From Candidatus Zixiibacteriota bacterium (GTDB taxonomy: Bacteria; Zixibacteria; MSB-5A5; GN15; FEB-12): DNA of 64,000 nt. The notes below the pieces were generated by a model that was not told the DNA's origin, did not search any database, and was given only the letters and a program-made list of their open reading frames with translations. Below are positions 35,081 to 43,338 of this stretch, piece by piece. Position 1 is the stretch's first letter; every line of letters starts with the position of its first letter. Location: positions 121,663 through 185,662 of the forward strand of contig JAOUBJ010000009.1 in assembly GCA_029860345.1 (NCBI GenBank), given 5' to 3'. A program made the position numbers and the translations under genes.

Positions 35081-35731
35081 CTAAAAGCCAAGTCCGAAGG
35101 CCGCTTCAAATCCCACACAAGCAGCGTTGAACCCAATCTCGGTTCGCCTATTGGGTAGACTATTCCCTTCGGTGAAAGCATACTTGTAAAAGAGCTCAAA
35201 GCGAGCATTCGTGGTGGCACCTGTAAAGTAGAACTGTCCAATGCCAACTCGAATGAACGGGTGCCTGCCCAGACTACGGTTTCCACTCATCCAACGGTAA
35301 TGGCCTGATACCGAACCGACTTCAAGTTTGGTGAAGAGCGATGAACGACTGTCAGGTGCGAATCGATAAAGCCCATAACCACCGATCGACTCGATTCTGG
35401 CCGGAGAAAGACCGGTCCCCCTGCCGACGCGCCACACAGCTTCCAAACTGAGCCCGATTCCCAGACGAGGTGAGAAGTATCTTTCAAGCGAGACTCCACC
35501 ACCAAATAGAATCAGTTCAGCTCGGGCGTCATTGTAGCCACCCAAGAGATCGGCAACCGGTCCAACGAGCATTCCACTTGTCAGTTTCGGAACGAACATG
35601 TAACTAGTGTGACGGATATTGAACACTTTCCCTGCCGGTTTGGAGAGCCGCGGACGTTCGGCATTGATGCTGCCTGCGAGGCAGAGCGTCAATGCTGTAA
35701 GGAGAACGGAAGTCGTCAGTTGATGTTTCAA
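35081..35731 (-). CDS. Predicted outer-membrane beta-barrel protein
   Basis: About 216 residues with a signal peptide ending AGSINA. The mature part has short alternating hydrophobic strands with aromatic ends (RPRLSKPAGKVFNI, LGIGLSLEAVWRVGRG, GGYGLYRFAP, LFTKLEVGSVSGHYRW, IRVGIGQFYFTGAT, RFELFYKYAF), ending in a phenylalanine (AAFGLGF), the usual signal for BAM insertion. It resembles a small OmpW/porin-family-like barrel of unknown function. Start TTG 35731 is chosen because GGAGG lies 7 bases upstream on the - strand; a GTG at 35746 is in frame but would overlap that site. It converges on the preceding gene and diverges from the MATE gene. Confidence 0.65.
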   Translation of the reverse strand: MKHQLTTSVLLTALTLCLAGSINAERPRLSKPAGKVFNIRHTSYMFVPKLTSGMLVGPVADLLGGYNDARAELILFGGGVSLERYFSPRLGIGLSLEAVWRVGRGTGLSPARIESIGGYGLYRFAPDSRSSLFTKLEVGSVSGHYRWMSGNRSLGRHPFIRVGIGQFYFTGATTNARFELFYKYAFTEGNSLPNRRTEIGFNAACVGFEAAFGLGF

Positions 35732-35920
35732 AGTTATTACCTCCACTTCAATTCATGCACTCACTGCTATATGATAATTACAGGCCGGTGGGAAGGCAAG
35801 GCCAATAGATTAGACTACCGTTGCGGCACGAAATTGCTTGTAGCCCTTGATCTGCCGCCTTAGTTTGTGCCGGTTGTCGATTGCCGACGATCTTTACCGG
35901 ACGATGACAAGGAACCGACT

Positions 35921-37270
35921 ATGAACAAAACCGACAACATTACCAGTGGTCCCATCACGCGCACGGTGTTTTCTTTGGCCGTGCCGGTGGTGTTGGGCAT
36001 GTTGATGGAATTCGCGCTGGCCAGCACCGACTATTTCTGGGTCGGCAAACTGGGCGCTACGGCGCAGGATGCCATCACCTCATCGATGGTTGTCATCTGG
36101 ACAATTTTCGCTACGATCAGTCTGGTGAGTGTCGGTGTCACGGCTTTGGTGGCGCGATATGTCGGAGCCAAAGAGCTGGACCGGGTCGTCTTCTACATTC
36201 GACAGGGTGTGGCCATGGCGATCGGTATGGCCTTGCTGTTTTCAGTCGCTGGTTATTTTCTCACACCCTCAATGCTCAGATTCATGGACACCGGTGATGC
36301 GACCATGCTGCACGCCGTGCCCTATCTGCGCATCTTCTTTCTGTCATCGGTGTTTTTCTTCCTGACCGATACTGCTTATGCTGTCTTTCGCGCCTCCGGT
36401 GATACGCGGACCCCGACTAAGGTCAGCGTGATGGTCGTGCTGTTGAATATGGCGCTGGACCCACTTTTGATTTTTGGATGGGGTCCGGTGCCGGCCTTAG
36501 GCGTGGCCGGGGCCAGTCTTGCCTCGGCTATCGCCCTGGGTGTGGGTAGTACTACCATAATCGTGCGAATGTTGCGCGGTGGCTTGGGGTACAAAGTGAC
36601 GGGCCTGGTTTCACGGCTGCCTCAGTTTGGGCATCTGCTGAAGATTGCCAAGATCGGTCTGCCGGTCAGCACGCAACAGTTTGTGTTTATCTTCGTCTAT
36701 TGGTTTTTGATCAAGATCGTCCACCAGTTCGGCGAAACAGCGGCGGCGGCCATGGGTATAGGTAATCGGATGGAGTCGTTCTCCTATCTGACCTGTTACG
36801 GTTTTTCGGTAGCGGCTTCGACCATGGTTGGTCAGAATCTGGGAGCCAAACAACCGGATCGTGCGGCGCGCTGTGCCTGGGGCGCCACCGGCACGGCGGT
36901 CGGGATCACTTTTATCATTTCGCTATTGTTTATCTTCCTACCGAAAGGGATAGCGTCGATATTCACCGACGATCCGGTAGTGCTGGAAATCGCCATCGAC
37001 TACCTGATAATCCTCGGTCTTTCGCAGATGACCATGGCCTTGGAAATTGTCCTTGAAGGCGCTTTCGGCGGCGCGGGCGACACGGTGCCGCCGATGGTTG
37101 TGATGATCCCCGGATCGGCCATCCGAGTACCCTTGGCCTACTACCTATGTTTCAATCTTGACTGGGGAATCAACGGTGTCTGGTGGACGTTGACGATTAC
37201 TTCCGGCTTTAAGGCTTTGCTGCTATCGCTCTGGTTCAAACGCGGGAAGTGGAAACTGAAAGAGGTATGA
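35921..37270 (+). CDS. MATE-family multidrug/cation exporter
   Basis: 449 residues with 12 predicted membrane segments in two halves. The N-terminal half begins ITRTVFSLAVPVVLGMLMEF and includes ALASTDYFWVGKLGATAQDA, VSVGVTALVARYVGAKELDR and FRASGDTRTPTKVSVMVVLL; the second half repeats the pattern (GNRMESFSYLTCYGFSVAAS, MVGQNLGAKQPDRA, LEGAFGGAGDTVPPMVVMI). This is the NorM/DinF-type MatE layout, an antiporter driven by Na+ or H+. Start ATG 35921 has AAGGA 7 bases upstream. The substrate is unknown and neighbours give no hint. Confidence 0.9.
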   Translation: MNKTDNITSGPITRTVFSLAVPVVLGMLMEFALASTDYFWVGKLGATAQDAITSSMVVIWTIFATISLVSVGVTALVARYVGAKELDRVVFYIRQGVAMAIGMALLFSVAGYFLTPSMLRFMDTGDATMLHAVPYLRIFFLSSVFFFLTDTAYAVFRASGDTRTPTKVSVMVVLLNMALDPLLIFGWGPVPALGVAGASLASAIALGVGSTTIIVRMLRGGLGYKVTGLVSRLPQFGHLLKIAKIGLPVSTQQFVFIFVYWFLIKIVHQFGETAAAAMGIGNRMESFSYLTCYGFSVAASTMVGQNLGAKQPDRAARCAWGATGTAVGITFIISLLFIFLPKGIASIFTDDPVVLEIAIDYLIILGLSQMTMALEIVLEGAFGGAGDTVPPMVVMIPGSAIRVPLAYYLCFNLDWGINGVWWTLTITSGFKALLLSLWFKRGKWKLKEV

Positions 37271-37357
37271 GACACATGGACTCCGAACAACTTGTTGATT
37301 CTGCCAGGGCAGCCAGCCTATACTAACACCAAGTAGCGGTTTAACACAAGGATGAAC

Positions 37358-38143
37358 ATGCCAAAAAGATTTGTGCGTTTTGACAACCCTGAGAGCAAAT
37401 CGGCTGAGTACGGAAAGATCGAAAACGACCGTGTATTTGCTCTCGATCCTGCTTCCGGAGAACCTGCCGGAGATGCCGATCAAGGCTTTGCGCTGACCGA
37501 TGTCAAACTACTGGCGCCGGTTGAACCGTCGAAGATCGTTTGCATCGGTCTAAACTACCACGCTCACGTGGCGGCCTCGCAGTCGGCTGACAACGCACCC
37601 AAACAGCCGTTGATTTTTCTAAAACCGCCATCGTCGGTTATCGGACCGGGGGATGCAATCGTGCACACGGCACAATCGGAACGAGTCGACTATGAGGCGG
37701 AACTTGGCGTGGTCGTCGGTCGCACAGCCAAAAATGTGTCACGCCGGGATGCTGACAAGTTCATTCTCGGCCTGACCTGTGTCAACGATGTTACCGCTCG
37801 CGATCTGCAGAAGAAAGACGGTCAATGGAGTCGAGCCAAAGGTTTTGACACTTTTTGTCCAGTGGGTCCCTGGATCATCACCGGCGTTGACTACAGTGAT
37901 GTCCTGGTCGAAGGGATTCTGAACGGAGAGGTGATGCAATCGGGTCGCACCTCGTTGATGATTTTCGACATACCGTACCTGATCAGCTACGTTTCGTCAA
38001 TCATGACTCTTTATCCCGGTGACCTGATCTCCACCGGAACACCGGCCGGGATAGCACCGATGAAACCCGGCGATGAGATCGAGGTGCGGATCGAAAACGT
38101 AGGCTCGCTGACCAATCCGATAGCGGCCCCGGGAGCAGTCTGA
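37358..38143 (+). CDS. Fumarylacetoacetate hydrolase-family protein
   Basis: About 261 residues. The core has the FAH fold: KIVCIGLNYHAHVAAS, PLIFLKPPSSVIGPGD, VDYEAELGVVVGRTAKNVS with the metal-binding Glu-x-Glu, GLTCVNDVTARDLQKKDGQW with the metal aspartate, KGFDTFCPVGPWI, and LYPGDLISTGTPAGIAPMKP. Family members hydrolyse C-C bonds or decarboxylate/isomerise beta-keto acids such as acylpyruvates and oxaloacetate. The precise substrate is not decided by these motifs; no aromatic-degradation genes are nearby, so a housekeeping acylpyruvase or oxaloacetate tautomerase is as likely. ATG 37358 is preferred over 37352 because AAGGA needs the spacing. Confidence 0.88.
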   Translation: MPKRFVRFDNPESKSAEYGKIENDRVFALDPASGEPAGDADQGFALTDVKLLAPVEPSKIVCIGLNYHAHVAASQSADNAPKQPLIFLKPPSSVIGPGDAIVHTAQSERVDYEAELGVVVGRTAKNVSRRDADKFILGLTCVNDVTARDLQKKDGQWSRAKGFDTFCPVGPWIITGVDYSDVLVEGILNGEVMQSGRTSLMIFDIPYLISYVSSIMTLYPGDLISTGTPAGIAPMKPGDEIEVRIENVGSLTNPIAAPGAV

Positions 38144-38233
38144 TAATGAACCTCGTCTGCCAACAGGTGTATGACAGGTGGAGCGGCTCGATATGTCGCG
38201 GGATGGATTCTCTGAGCGGGTAATAAGGAAGGT

Positions 38234-39418
38234 ATGACCGAAAGACTCTACTATCACGACAGCGGCTTGCTTACGTTCCAGGCAACAATCGTCGGTAGCC
38301 GGGACGAGGACGGCCGGAGTGTTACCGTTCTGGACCGGTCCGCTTTTTATCCAACCTCGGGCGGTCAACAGTTCGACACCGGTCGTTTGAACGACTGTGA
38401 CATAATCGACGTAAGCGAAACCGAAGACGGCCAGGTACGACATTACTCGGTGCAAAGAGTCGGTGAGGTTGGAGATGAAGTGGCAGGCCTGGTTGATCGT
38501 GATCGCCGCCGCCGGCATTGCTGTCTGCACACCGGTCAACATATACTCAGCCATGTCTCTATGCAGTTGTATGAATTGAAGACCGTTTCGGTGCACCTCG
38601 GCGACGAGTATGGTGCCGTTGAGCTGGACGGCGGCAGTCTGTCGCCTGAGGATATCATCAGGCTGGAGCTGCGGGCCAATGAAATCGTTGGTCGGGCGCA
38701 CCCGGTAGAGATCATTTTTGCCGAGGGGGACGAGCTGGCCGCGCTGCCGTTAAGGAAACCGCCCAAGCGTAGCGGCAGGATACGAGTCATCAACATCGGT
38801 GACTTCGAATACTCCGCCTGCGGTGGGACGCACTGCGCCAACTCGTCTGAGATAGGCGTCGTGAAGATAATCGGCGTGGAAAAGATTCGTGGACATGTTC
38901 TCATAAAGTTTCTGGTTGGTGTGCAAGCATTCGATGACTATTGCGCACGCTTCGAGGTTACTTCGGAGTTGGCCCGGAAGTTCACCTGCCATTACAAAGA
39001 CCTGCCGGAGAAGATTGAATCTCTCACCGGCCAACAAAAGGAACTCAAGCAGGAACTGGTCGGTCTCTACAAAGAGATACTGCCCATCCGAGCCGACAAA
39101 CTTGCCGCACCGGTAATCGCCAAAGAGGGCCGTTTACTGGGCGCCGAATCTGATCTGCCCGGTGCCCGTCTGATGTCTCAGTTGGCCCAGTTGATCGCCG
39201 AGAGAATCCACGGGGTGGCGCTGCTGAGCCGCGAGAACCGCCTGGTACTGGCCGTGGCCGAGGAGAGTCCCTTTGATGCCCGGAAACTGGCGGCCCAGCT
39301 TAGTGAGAGATTCGGTGTCAAAGGAGGCGGTAATCGTCTTCTGGCCCAGGTGGGTGGTGCTGAATCTACAATGCTTCGGGAATATGAGATGTTTGTCAAA
39401 GGACTTATTGAGGAGTAA
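38234..39418 (+). CDS. AlaX-type alanyl-tRNA editing protein with DHHA1 domain
   Basis: 394 residues. It matches the editing half of alanyl-tRNA synthetase without the aminoacylation core. The N-terminal beta-barrel domain has SAFYPTSGGQQFDTGRL. The zinc/editing site follows as HTGQHILSH and, later, FEYSACGGTHC, giving the HxxxH and CxxxH ligands. A helical linker with coiled-coil character (about 255-285) leads to a C-terminal DHHA1 domain (RENRLVLAVAEESPFDARKL, GVKGGGNRLLAQVGGAE). Proteins of this kind remove serine or glycine from mischarged tRNA-Ala. Start ATG 38234 follows AAGGAAGG. It ends three bases before lptD, an unexpected partner, so they probably share a transcript. Confidence 0.88.
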   Translation: MTERLYYHDSGLLTFQATIVGSRDEDGRSVTVLDRSAFYPTSGGQQFDTGRLNDCDIIDVSETEDGQVRHYSVQRVGEVGDEVAGLVDRDRRRRHCCLHTGQHILSHVSMQLYELKTVSVHLGDEYGAVELDGGSLSPEDIIRLELRANEIVGRAHPVEIIFAEGDELAALPLRKPPKRSGRIRVINIGDFEYSACGGTHCANSSEIGVVKIIGVEKIRGHVLIKFLVGVQAFDDYCARFEVTSELARKFTCHYKDLPEKIESLTGQQKELKQELVGLYKEILPIRADKLAAPVIAKEGRLLGAESDLPGARLMSQLAQLIAERIHGVALLSRENRLVLAVAEESPFDARKLAAQLSERFGVKGGGNRLLAQVGGAESTMLREYEMFVKGLIEE

Positions 39419-39421
39419 CTG

Positions 39422-42400
39422 ATGTTCTTGCGTGTGCTCGGACTGGTGTTCATGATTGCAGCGGTTGCCATTGCGACCGACGATGCACCTTCCGATATCA
39501 CGCTGACAGATATGGACGAGTTGGAGGTCCTGCTCAGGGACGGCAAGTATCTTTCATACATCACCGGCAACGTCGTTTTTGAAACTCAGACGGGAAAGAT
39601 CTATTGTGATTCAGCAGTTTGGTCGCAGGAGGAGTTTGTCAGGCTTAACGGCAACGTCCGTGTGGTCGACTCAGGTTACAGTCTGATCGCCGACTCGGTC
39701 CTTTATGATCTGGTGGACTCGCTGGCCTTTGCATGGGGGGAGAGGGTGGAACTTTGGTCGTTTGATGATTCGGTCTATGCGGTCGGTCCGTATGCCGTGG
39801 TTGATCGGCGGTCCGACGATTTCTTTATGAACCAGCGACCCCTTTTGTATCTCAAGTATCCGGACAGTTCAACCATGGTGGAAGTGCTGGCCGACTCCGT
39901 TGTCTACCTGGGCGACTCTTCTTTGGCCACGGCGGTGGGGGACGTTGTTATTTCCTCTTCGGAGTTCTCTTCCACCTCTGGATTTGCCCGCATGCACGGC
40001 GAGGGCGACAGCCTCACCTTGCGCGAATTTCCCACAGCCGAACGGGGAGGATCGAAACTATCGGGCGGCCTGATCACCGTTGGCTATGAAGACGATCTGA
40101 TCCGCAAGATTGTCGTCGTGGACTCGGCCCATGGTGACTTTACCGAAGCGGTCGATTCGGGCGGTCTGTTCACGGATCGCTCCGTTCTTTCCGGTGGACG
40201 GATAGAAATGGACTTTGCAAAAGGCATGCTCAGCCGGATCACCTGCACCGAACAGGCTTACTCCTGGTATTACCCATCATCGCGCGGCGGCACCGAGTTC
40301 AACGAGAATTCGGTGTCGGGCGACACTATCCGCTTTCGGGTCGACAACGAGCGTCTGTTGGCTGTCGACGTCAAGGGTGGCGCTATCGGAACCTTTGTGA
40401 ACGGTCGCCTGGTGCCGGGCGACACGGTGGTCATCACCTCAGCCGACACGGTCGACTATGATGCCCGATACATTGAGTACAATCTGGTGGACTCGACCAT
40501 CAGCCTCCATGATGGCAGCCATGTAACTTCCGGCCCGGTCGCGCTGGCCGCTCAGCGAATTCTGTTCGACACGCGGGGCAGTATTATCGAAGCGTTCTCA
40601 GCCGCCCTTGAGCCTGAAGTCGAGGACAGCAGTGAAAGTTCCGAAGATAAACCGCGGTTACAGCCCAACGAGCTCCCGGTCGAATTAAAAGATGGTGACC
40701 AGGTGATGCACGGCAACTATCTTGAGTATTCTCTTCAAACCAAGAAGGGACGAATCGTAAAATCAAAATCAGCCTACGACAAGGGTTTCTATTACGGCGA
40801 CAAGCTCTTTCGAGAACAGGAGGATATCTTCTACATCGAAGAGGGCATCTACACAACTTGTGACCTGGAGGACCCGCATTTTCATTTTCGGTCCAGCGAT
40901 CTCAAACTGATCGAAGGGGATAAACTGATCGCCCGGCCGGTGGTATTCTATCTGGGGCAGGTGCCCTTGCTGGCCATACCGTACTATGTTTTTCCCCTTG
41001 AACGGGGTCGACACTCCGGCTTCCTGCCGTTTACTTTCGGTAACTTCGAGCGCGGCGTGCGCTATGTGAGGGATATCGGATACTACTGTGCGGCCTCGGA
41101 GTACTGGGACTGGCGCGGCTCGGTGGACTATTACGACAATCGCGACACCTGGACAATAAACTCACGCCTGCGGTTTGCCAAGCGGTACGTCATCGAGAAC
41201 ACTCACATCACCGGCTCGTTCACTCGCGAGAACCAGTATAACAGCCTCACAACGACTGAGGGCAGGCGGGATCGATGGGCGATCAAGGGTGCCTACAATC
41301 ACAACATTCTGCCATCTCTGGCTCTTAAGGCTTTCGGCGAGTATCAGTCCGACAATACATACTTCACCGACTATTCGCCCAACCTCGATGAACAACTGAA
41401 CCGGTCGCTGAAGTCTCAGGCCACACTGTCCAAGAAATTCGACAATGGAGTCTCGGCCACCGCCACTGTTTCGCACACTGAAAATCTGGACTTTGCCACC
41501 CGTCGCGACCAGCTTCCGGCGGCGTCGGTTTCTTTGCCGACTATATTTGTGTTCGGAAACGGTAGTCGCGATGCCGACGGCCAGCTTCAGCAAAAGTGGT
41601 ATCACAGTTTTGCCTTCCGGTATTCGCCCAGTTTGCTGAATTTCTCCAGCCGCAAGACCGATACCACCGTCTATGAGAGCTACTATCTGGATAACGACAC
41701 CGTCGTCACCACCGAGACCAAGCGTGCCTTTCGCAGCCGCAAAAAGTATGTCAGCGTGACGCACAAGCCGTCGCTTACACTTCCGCGCATCAAGCTGGGG
41801 CCGTATGTGAACATCGTGCCCGGCTTTGGATATAGTGAGACCTGGGTCAGGATCATTCGTACCGATCAGTCAGACTCAGCCGGGGTGGAGCCGGGGACCT
41901 ACCGAACCTACACCTGGAACGCCGGCGTCTCTGCTTCGACCAAGCTATACGGGACTATCCATCCCAACATCGGCGGCCTTCTCGGACTGCGCCATGTAAT
42001 AACCCCCAGCATCACTTATGGCTACCGGCCGGAAGTGGACCGCCATCCGGAAATCCGCAGGTACGCAGCCGGTGTTTCAAGTACCAAGAGTTCGTCGCTG
42101 GCCGTATCTCTCAGTCAGGACTTTCAGGCCAAGGTCAAATCCGGCGACGCCGAGCGCAGCCTGAATCTACTAAATCTGAAAACCGGCTTTGGCTACAATT
42201 TCGAGGCCGATGAGAAACCGCTGAGTAATCTGATCACCAGTTTCCAGTCGACCGCTGTGCCCAATTTATCTGTGAGTGGCGGAATAACGCACTCTTTTTA
42301 TGACCCGGACACTGATGAACTGGAGTTTTGGTCCCCTTTTCGCCAAAGCTTCAATGTCAGAACCAGTCTGAACCTGAAGGGCGTTTTCCCGTTCTTTGAC

Positions 42401-42826
42401 GATGTAAGCACTGTTCCGCAAGGGGCGGATTCAGCTTCGCAGTTGGGCGATCAGTCGGTCGGTTCAGCCGGCGGCGGCGGCAAGGGTAGTTGGGCCTGCA
42501 AGCTGGACTACAGCTATTCAGAGTCCGGGCGCGGTGCAGGGTGGAGCAAAACGAGTTCGTTCTTTGTCCAAACGACCATTAATTTCAACTTAACCCCAAC
42601 AACACGTGTTACTTACACTCAACGATACGACTTTCTCAGGAGCAAGACAATCAGCAACCGGGTCAATATCGTGAAGAAGTTGCACTGCTGGAGTGGGTCA
42701 TTGTACTGGGTGCCGGTCGGCCCAAATCGCGGTTTTGGCTTCAAGCTGTTTGTCACCGAGATGCCCGAGATCAAGATCGACAACGGTCACGACAGCTTCA
42801 CCTCCGGCCTTCAGTCTTTCCGGTAG
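39422..42826 (+). CDS. lptD: LPS-assembly outer-membrane protein LptD
   Basis: 1134 residues, longer than the roughly 750-850 of proteobacterial LptD. A signal peptide (about 1-20) is followed by a long series of OstA/LptA-like beta-jellyroll repeats (GNVVFETQTGKIYCDSAVWS; GNVRVVDSGYSLIADSVLYD; and further copies to about 480) and then the barrel domain from about 490: LFREQEDIFYIEEGIYTTCD, FYLGQVPLLAIPYYVFPLER, GRHSGFLPFTFG, then beta-strands to the C-terminus. LptD places lipopolysaccharide in the outer leaflet, normally with LptE. The extra OstA repeats are at the N-terminus; such long forms are found in FCB bacteria. It points to an LPS-bearing outer membrane. A terminator follows. Confidence 0.88.
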   Translation: MFLRVLGLVFMIAAVAIATDDAPSDITLTDMDELEVLLRDGKYLSYITGNVVFETQTGKIYCDSAVWSQEEFVRLNGNVRVVDSGYSLIADSVLYDLVDSLAFAWGERVELWSFDDSVYAVGPYAVVDRRSDDFFMNQRPLLYLKYPDSSTMVEVLADSVVYLGDSSLATAVGDVVISSSEFSSTSGFARMHGEGDSLTLREFPTAERGGSKLSGGLITVGYEDDLIRKIVVVDSAHGDFTEAVDSGGLFTDRSVLSGGRIEMDFAKGMLSRITCTEQAYSWYYPSSRGGTEFNENSVSGDTIRFRVDNERLLAVDVKGGAIGTFVNGRLVPGDTVVITSADTVDYDARYIEYNLVDSTISLHDGSHVTSGPVALAAQRILFDTRGSIIEAFSAALEPEVEDSSESSEDKPRLQPNELPVELKDGDQVMHGNYLEYSLQTKKGRIVKSKSAYDKGFYYGDKLFREQEDIFYIEEGIYTTCDLEDPHFHFRSSDLKLIEGDKLIARPVVFYLGQVPLLAIPYYVFPLERGRHSGFLPFTFGNFERGVRYVRDIGYYCAASEYWDWRGSVDYYDNRDTWTINSRLRFAKRYVIENTHITGSFTRENQYNSLTTTEGRRDRWAIKGAYNHNILPSLALKAFGEYQSDNTYFTDYSPNLDEQLNRSLKSQATLSKKFDNGVSATATVSHTENLDFATRRDQLPAASVSLPTIFVFGNGSRDADGQLQQKWYHSFAFRYSPSLLNFSSRKTDTTVYESYYLDNDTVVTTETKRAFRSRKKYVSVTHKPSLTLPRIKLGPYVNIVPGFGYSETWVRIIRTDQSDSAGVEPGTYRTYTWNAGVSASTKLYGTIHPNIGGLLGLRHVITPSITYGYRPEVDRHPEIRRYAAGVSSTKSSSLAVSLSQDFQAKVKSGDAERSLNLLNLKTGFGYNFEADEKPLSNLITSFQSTAVPNLSVSGGITHSFYDPDTDELEFWSPFRQSFNVRTSLNLKGVFPFFDDVSTVPQGADSASQLGDQSVGSAGGGGKGSWACKLDYSYSESGRGAGWSKTSSFFVQTTINFNLTPTTRVTYTQRYDFLRSKTISNRVNIVKKLHCWSGSLYWVPVGPNRGFGFKLFVTEMPEIKIDNGHDSFTSGLQSFR

Positions 42827-42840
42827 ACCCCAAAAACGCA

Positions 42841-42865
42841 AAAAAACCCGGAAAAAGGGGGTTTT
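42841..42865 (+). terminator. Terminator after lptD
   Basis: AAAACCC (42843-42849) pairs with GGGTTTT (42859-42865) around GGAAAAAGG, giving a stem with a U-rich 3' side just after the lptD stop. Confidence 0.6.
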
Positions 42866-42967
42866 CAGCGTTGTTTTATGTTGACAGGCTATATGGAGCG
42901 GTGTTTTCTGATGAAGCAACAATTAGTAACCGATAAACCCTTTACCGACCCATGGAGGGGTAGAGAG

Positions 42968-43243
42968 ATGACGAAAGATGAAATGATCGCCTTAATGGCG
43001 ACCGAATCAGGGATCAACAAACGCCAGGCCGGGCAGGCCCTGCAGGCGTTCATGTCGGGTGTTACCGGCCAACTCAAGAAGGGCCAGAAGGTCAGCTTTG
43101 CTGGTTTTGGAACCTTCACGATCTCCAAACGCAAGGCTCGCACTGGTCGTAATCCGCAAACCGGCGCCGCGATCAACATTCCGGCCACCAAGGTTCCCGT
43201 GTTCAGAGCGGGGAAACATCTGAAACTGGCCGTCAAAAAGTAA
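42968..43243 (+). CDS. HU-family DNA-binding protein
   Basis: 91 residues, the standard HU/IHF size. It begins MTKDEMIALMATESGINKRQ, then GQKVSFAGFGTFTISKRKA and the arm RTGRNPQTGAAINIPATKVP, where the proline at the arm tip intercalates between base pairs, and ends VFRAGKHLKLAVKK. It bends and compacts DNA as a homodimer. The frame is open from 42878, but ATG 42968 with GGAGGGG about 8 bases upstream gives the family N-terminus. It sits between two terminators and so is a single-gene unit. Confidence 0.93.
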   Translation: MTKDEMIALMATESGINKRQAGQALQAFMSGVTGQLKKGQKVSFAGFGTFTISKRKARTGRNPQTGAAINIPATKVPVFRAGKHLKLAVKK

Positions 43244-43262
43244 AGATACGTTCGTGGATCGC

Positions 43263-43300
43263 AAACGGCAGGGATGCATTTCTCTGCCGTTTTTATTATT
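43263..43300 (+). terminator. Terminator after HU gene
   Basis: AAACGGCAG (43263-43271) pairs with CTGCCGTTT (43284-43292), running into TTTTTATTATT. A canonical intrinsic terminator. Confidence 0.85.
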
Positions 43301-43338
43301 GCCCGAAATCGCCGCACTGACGACCTTGCACAACGACT

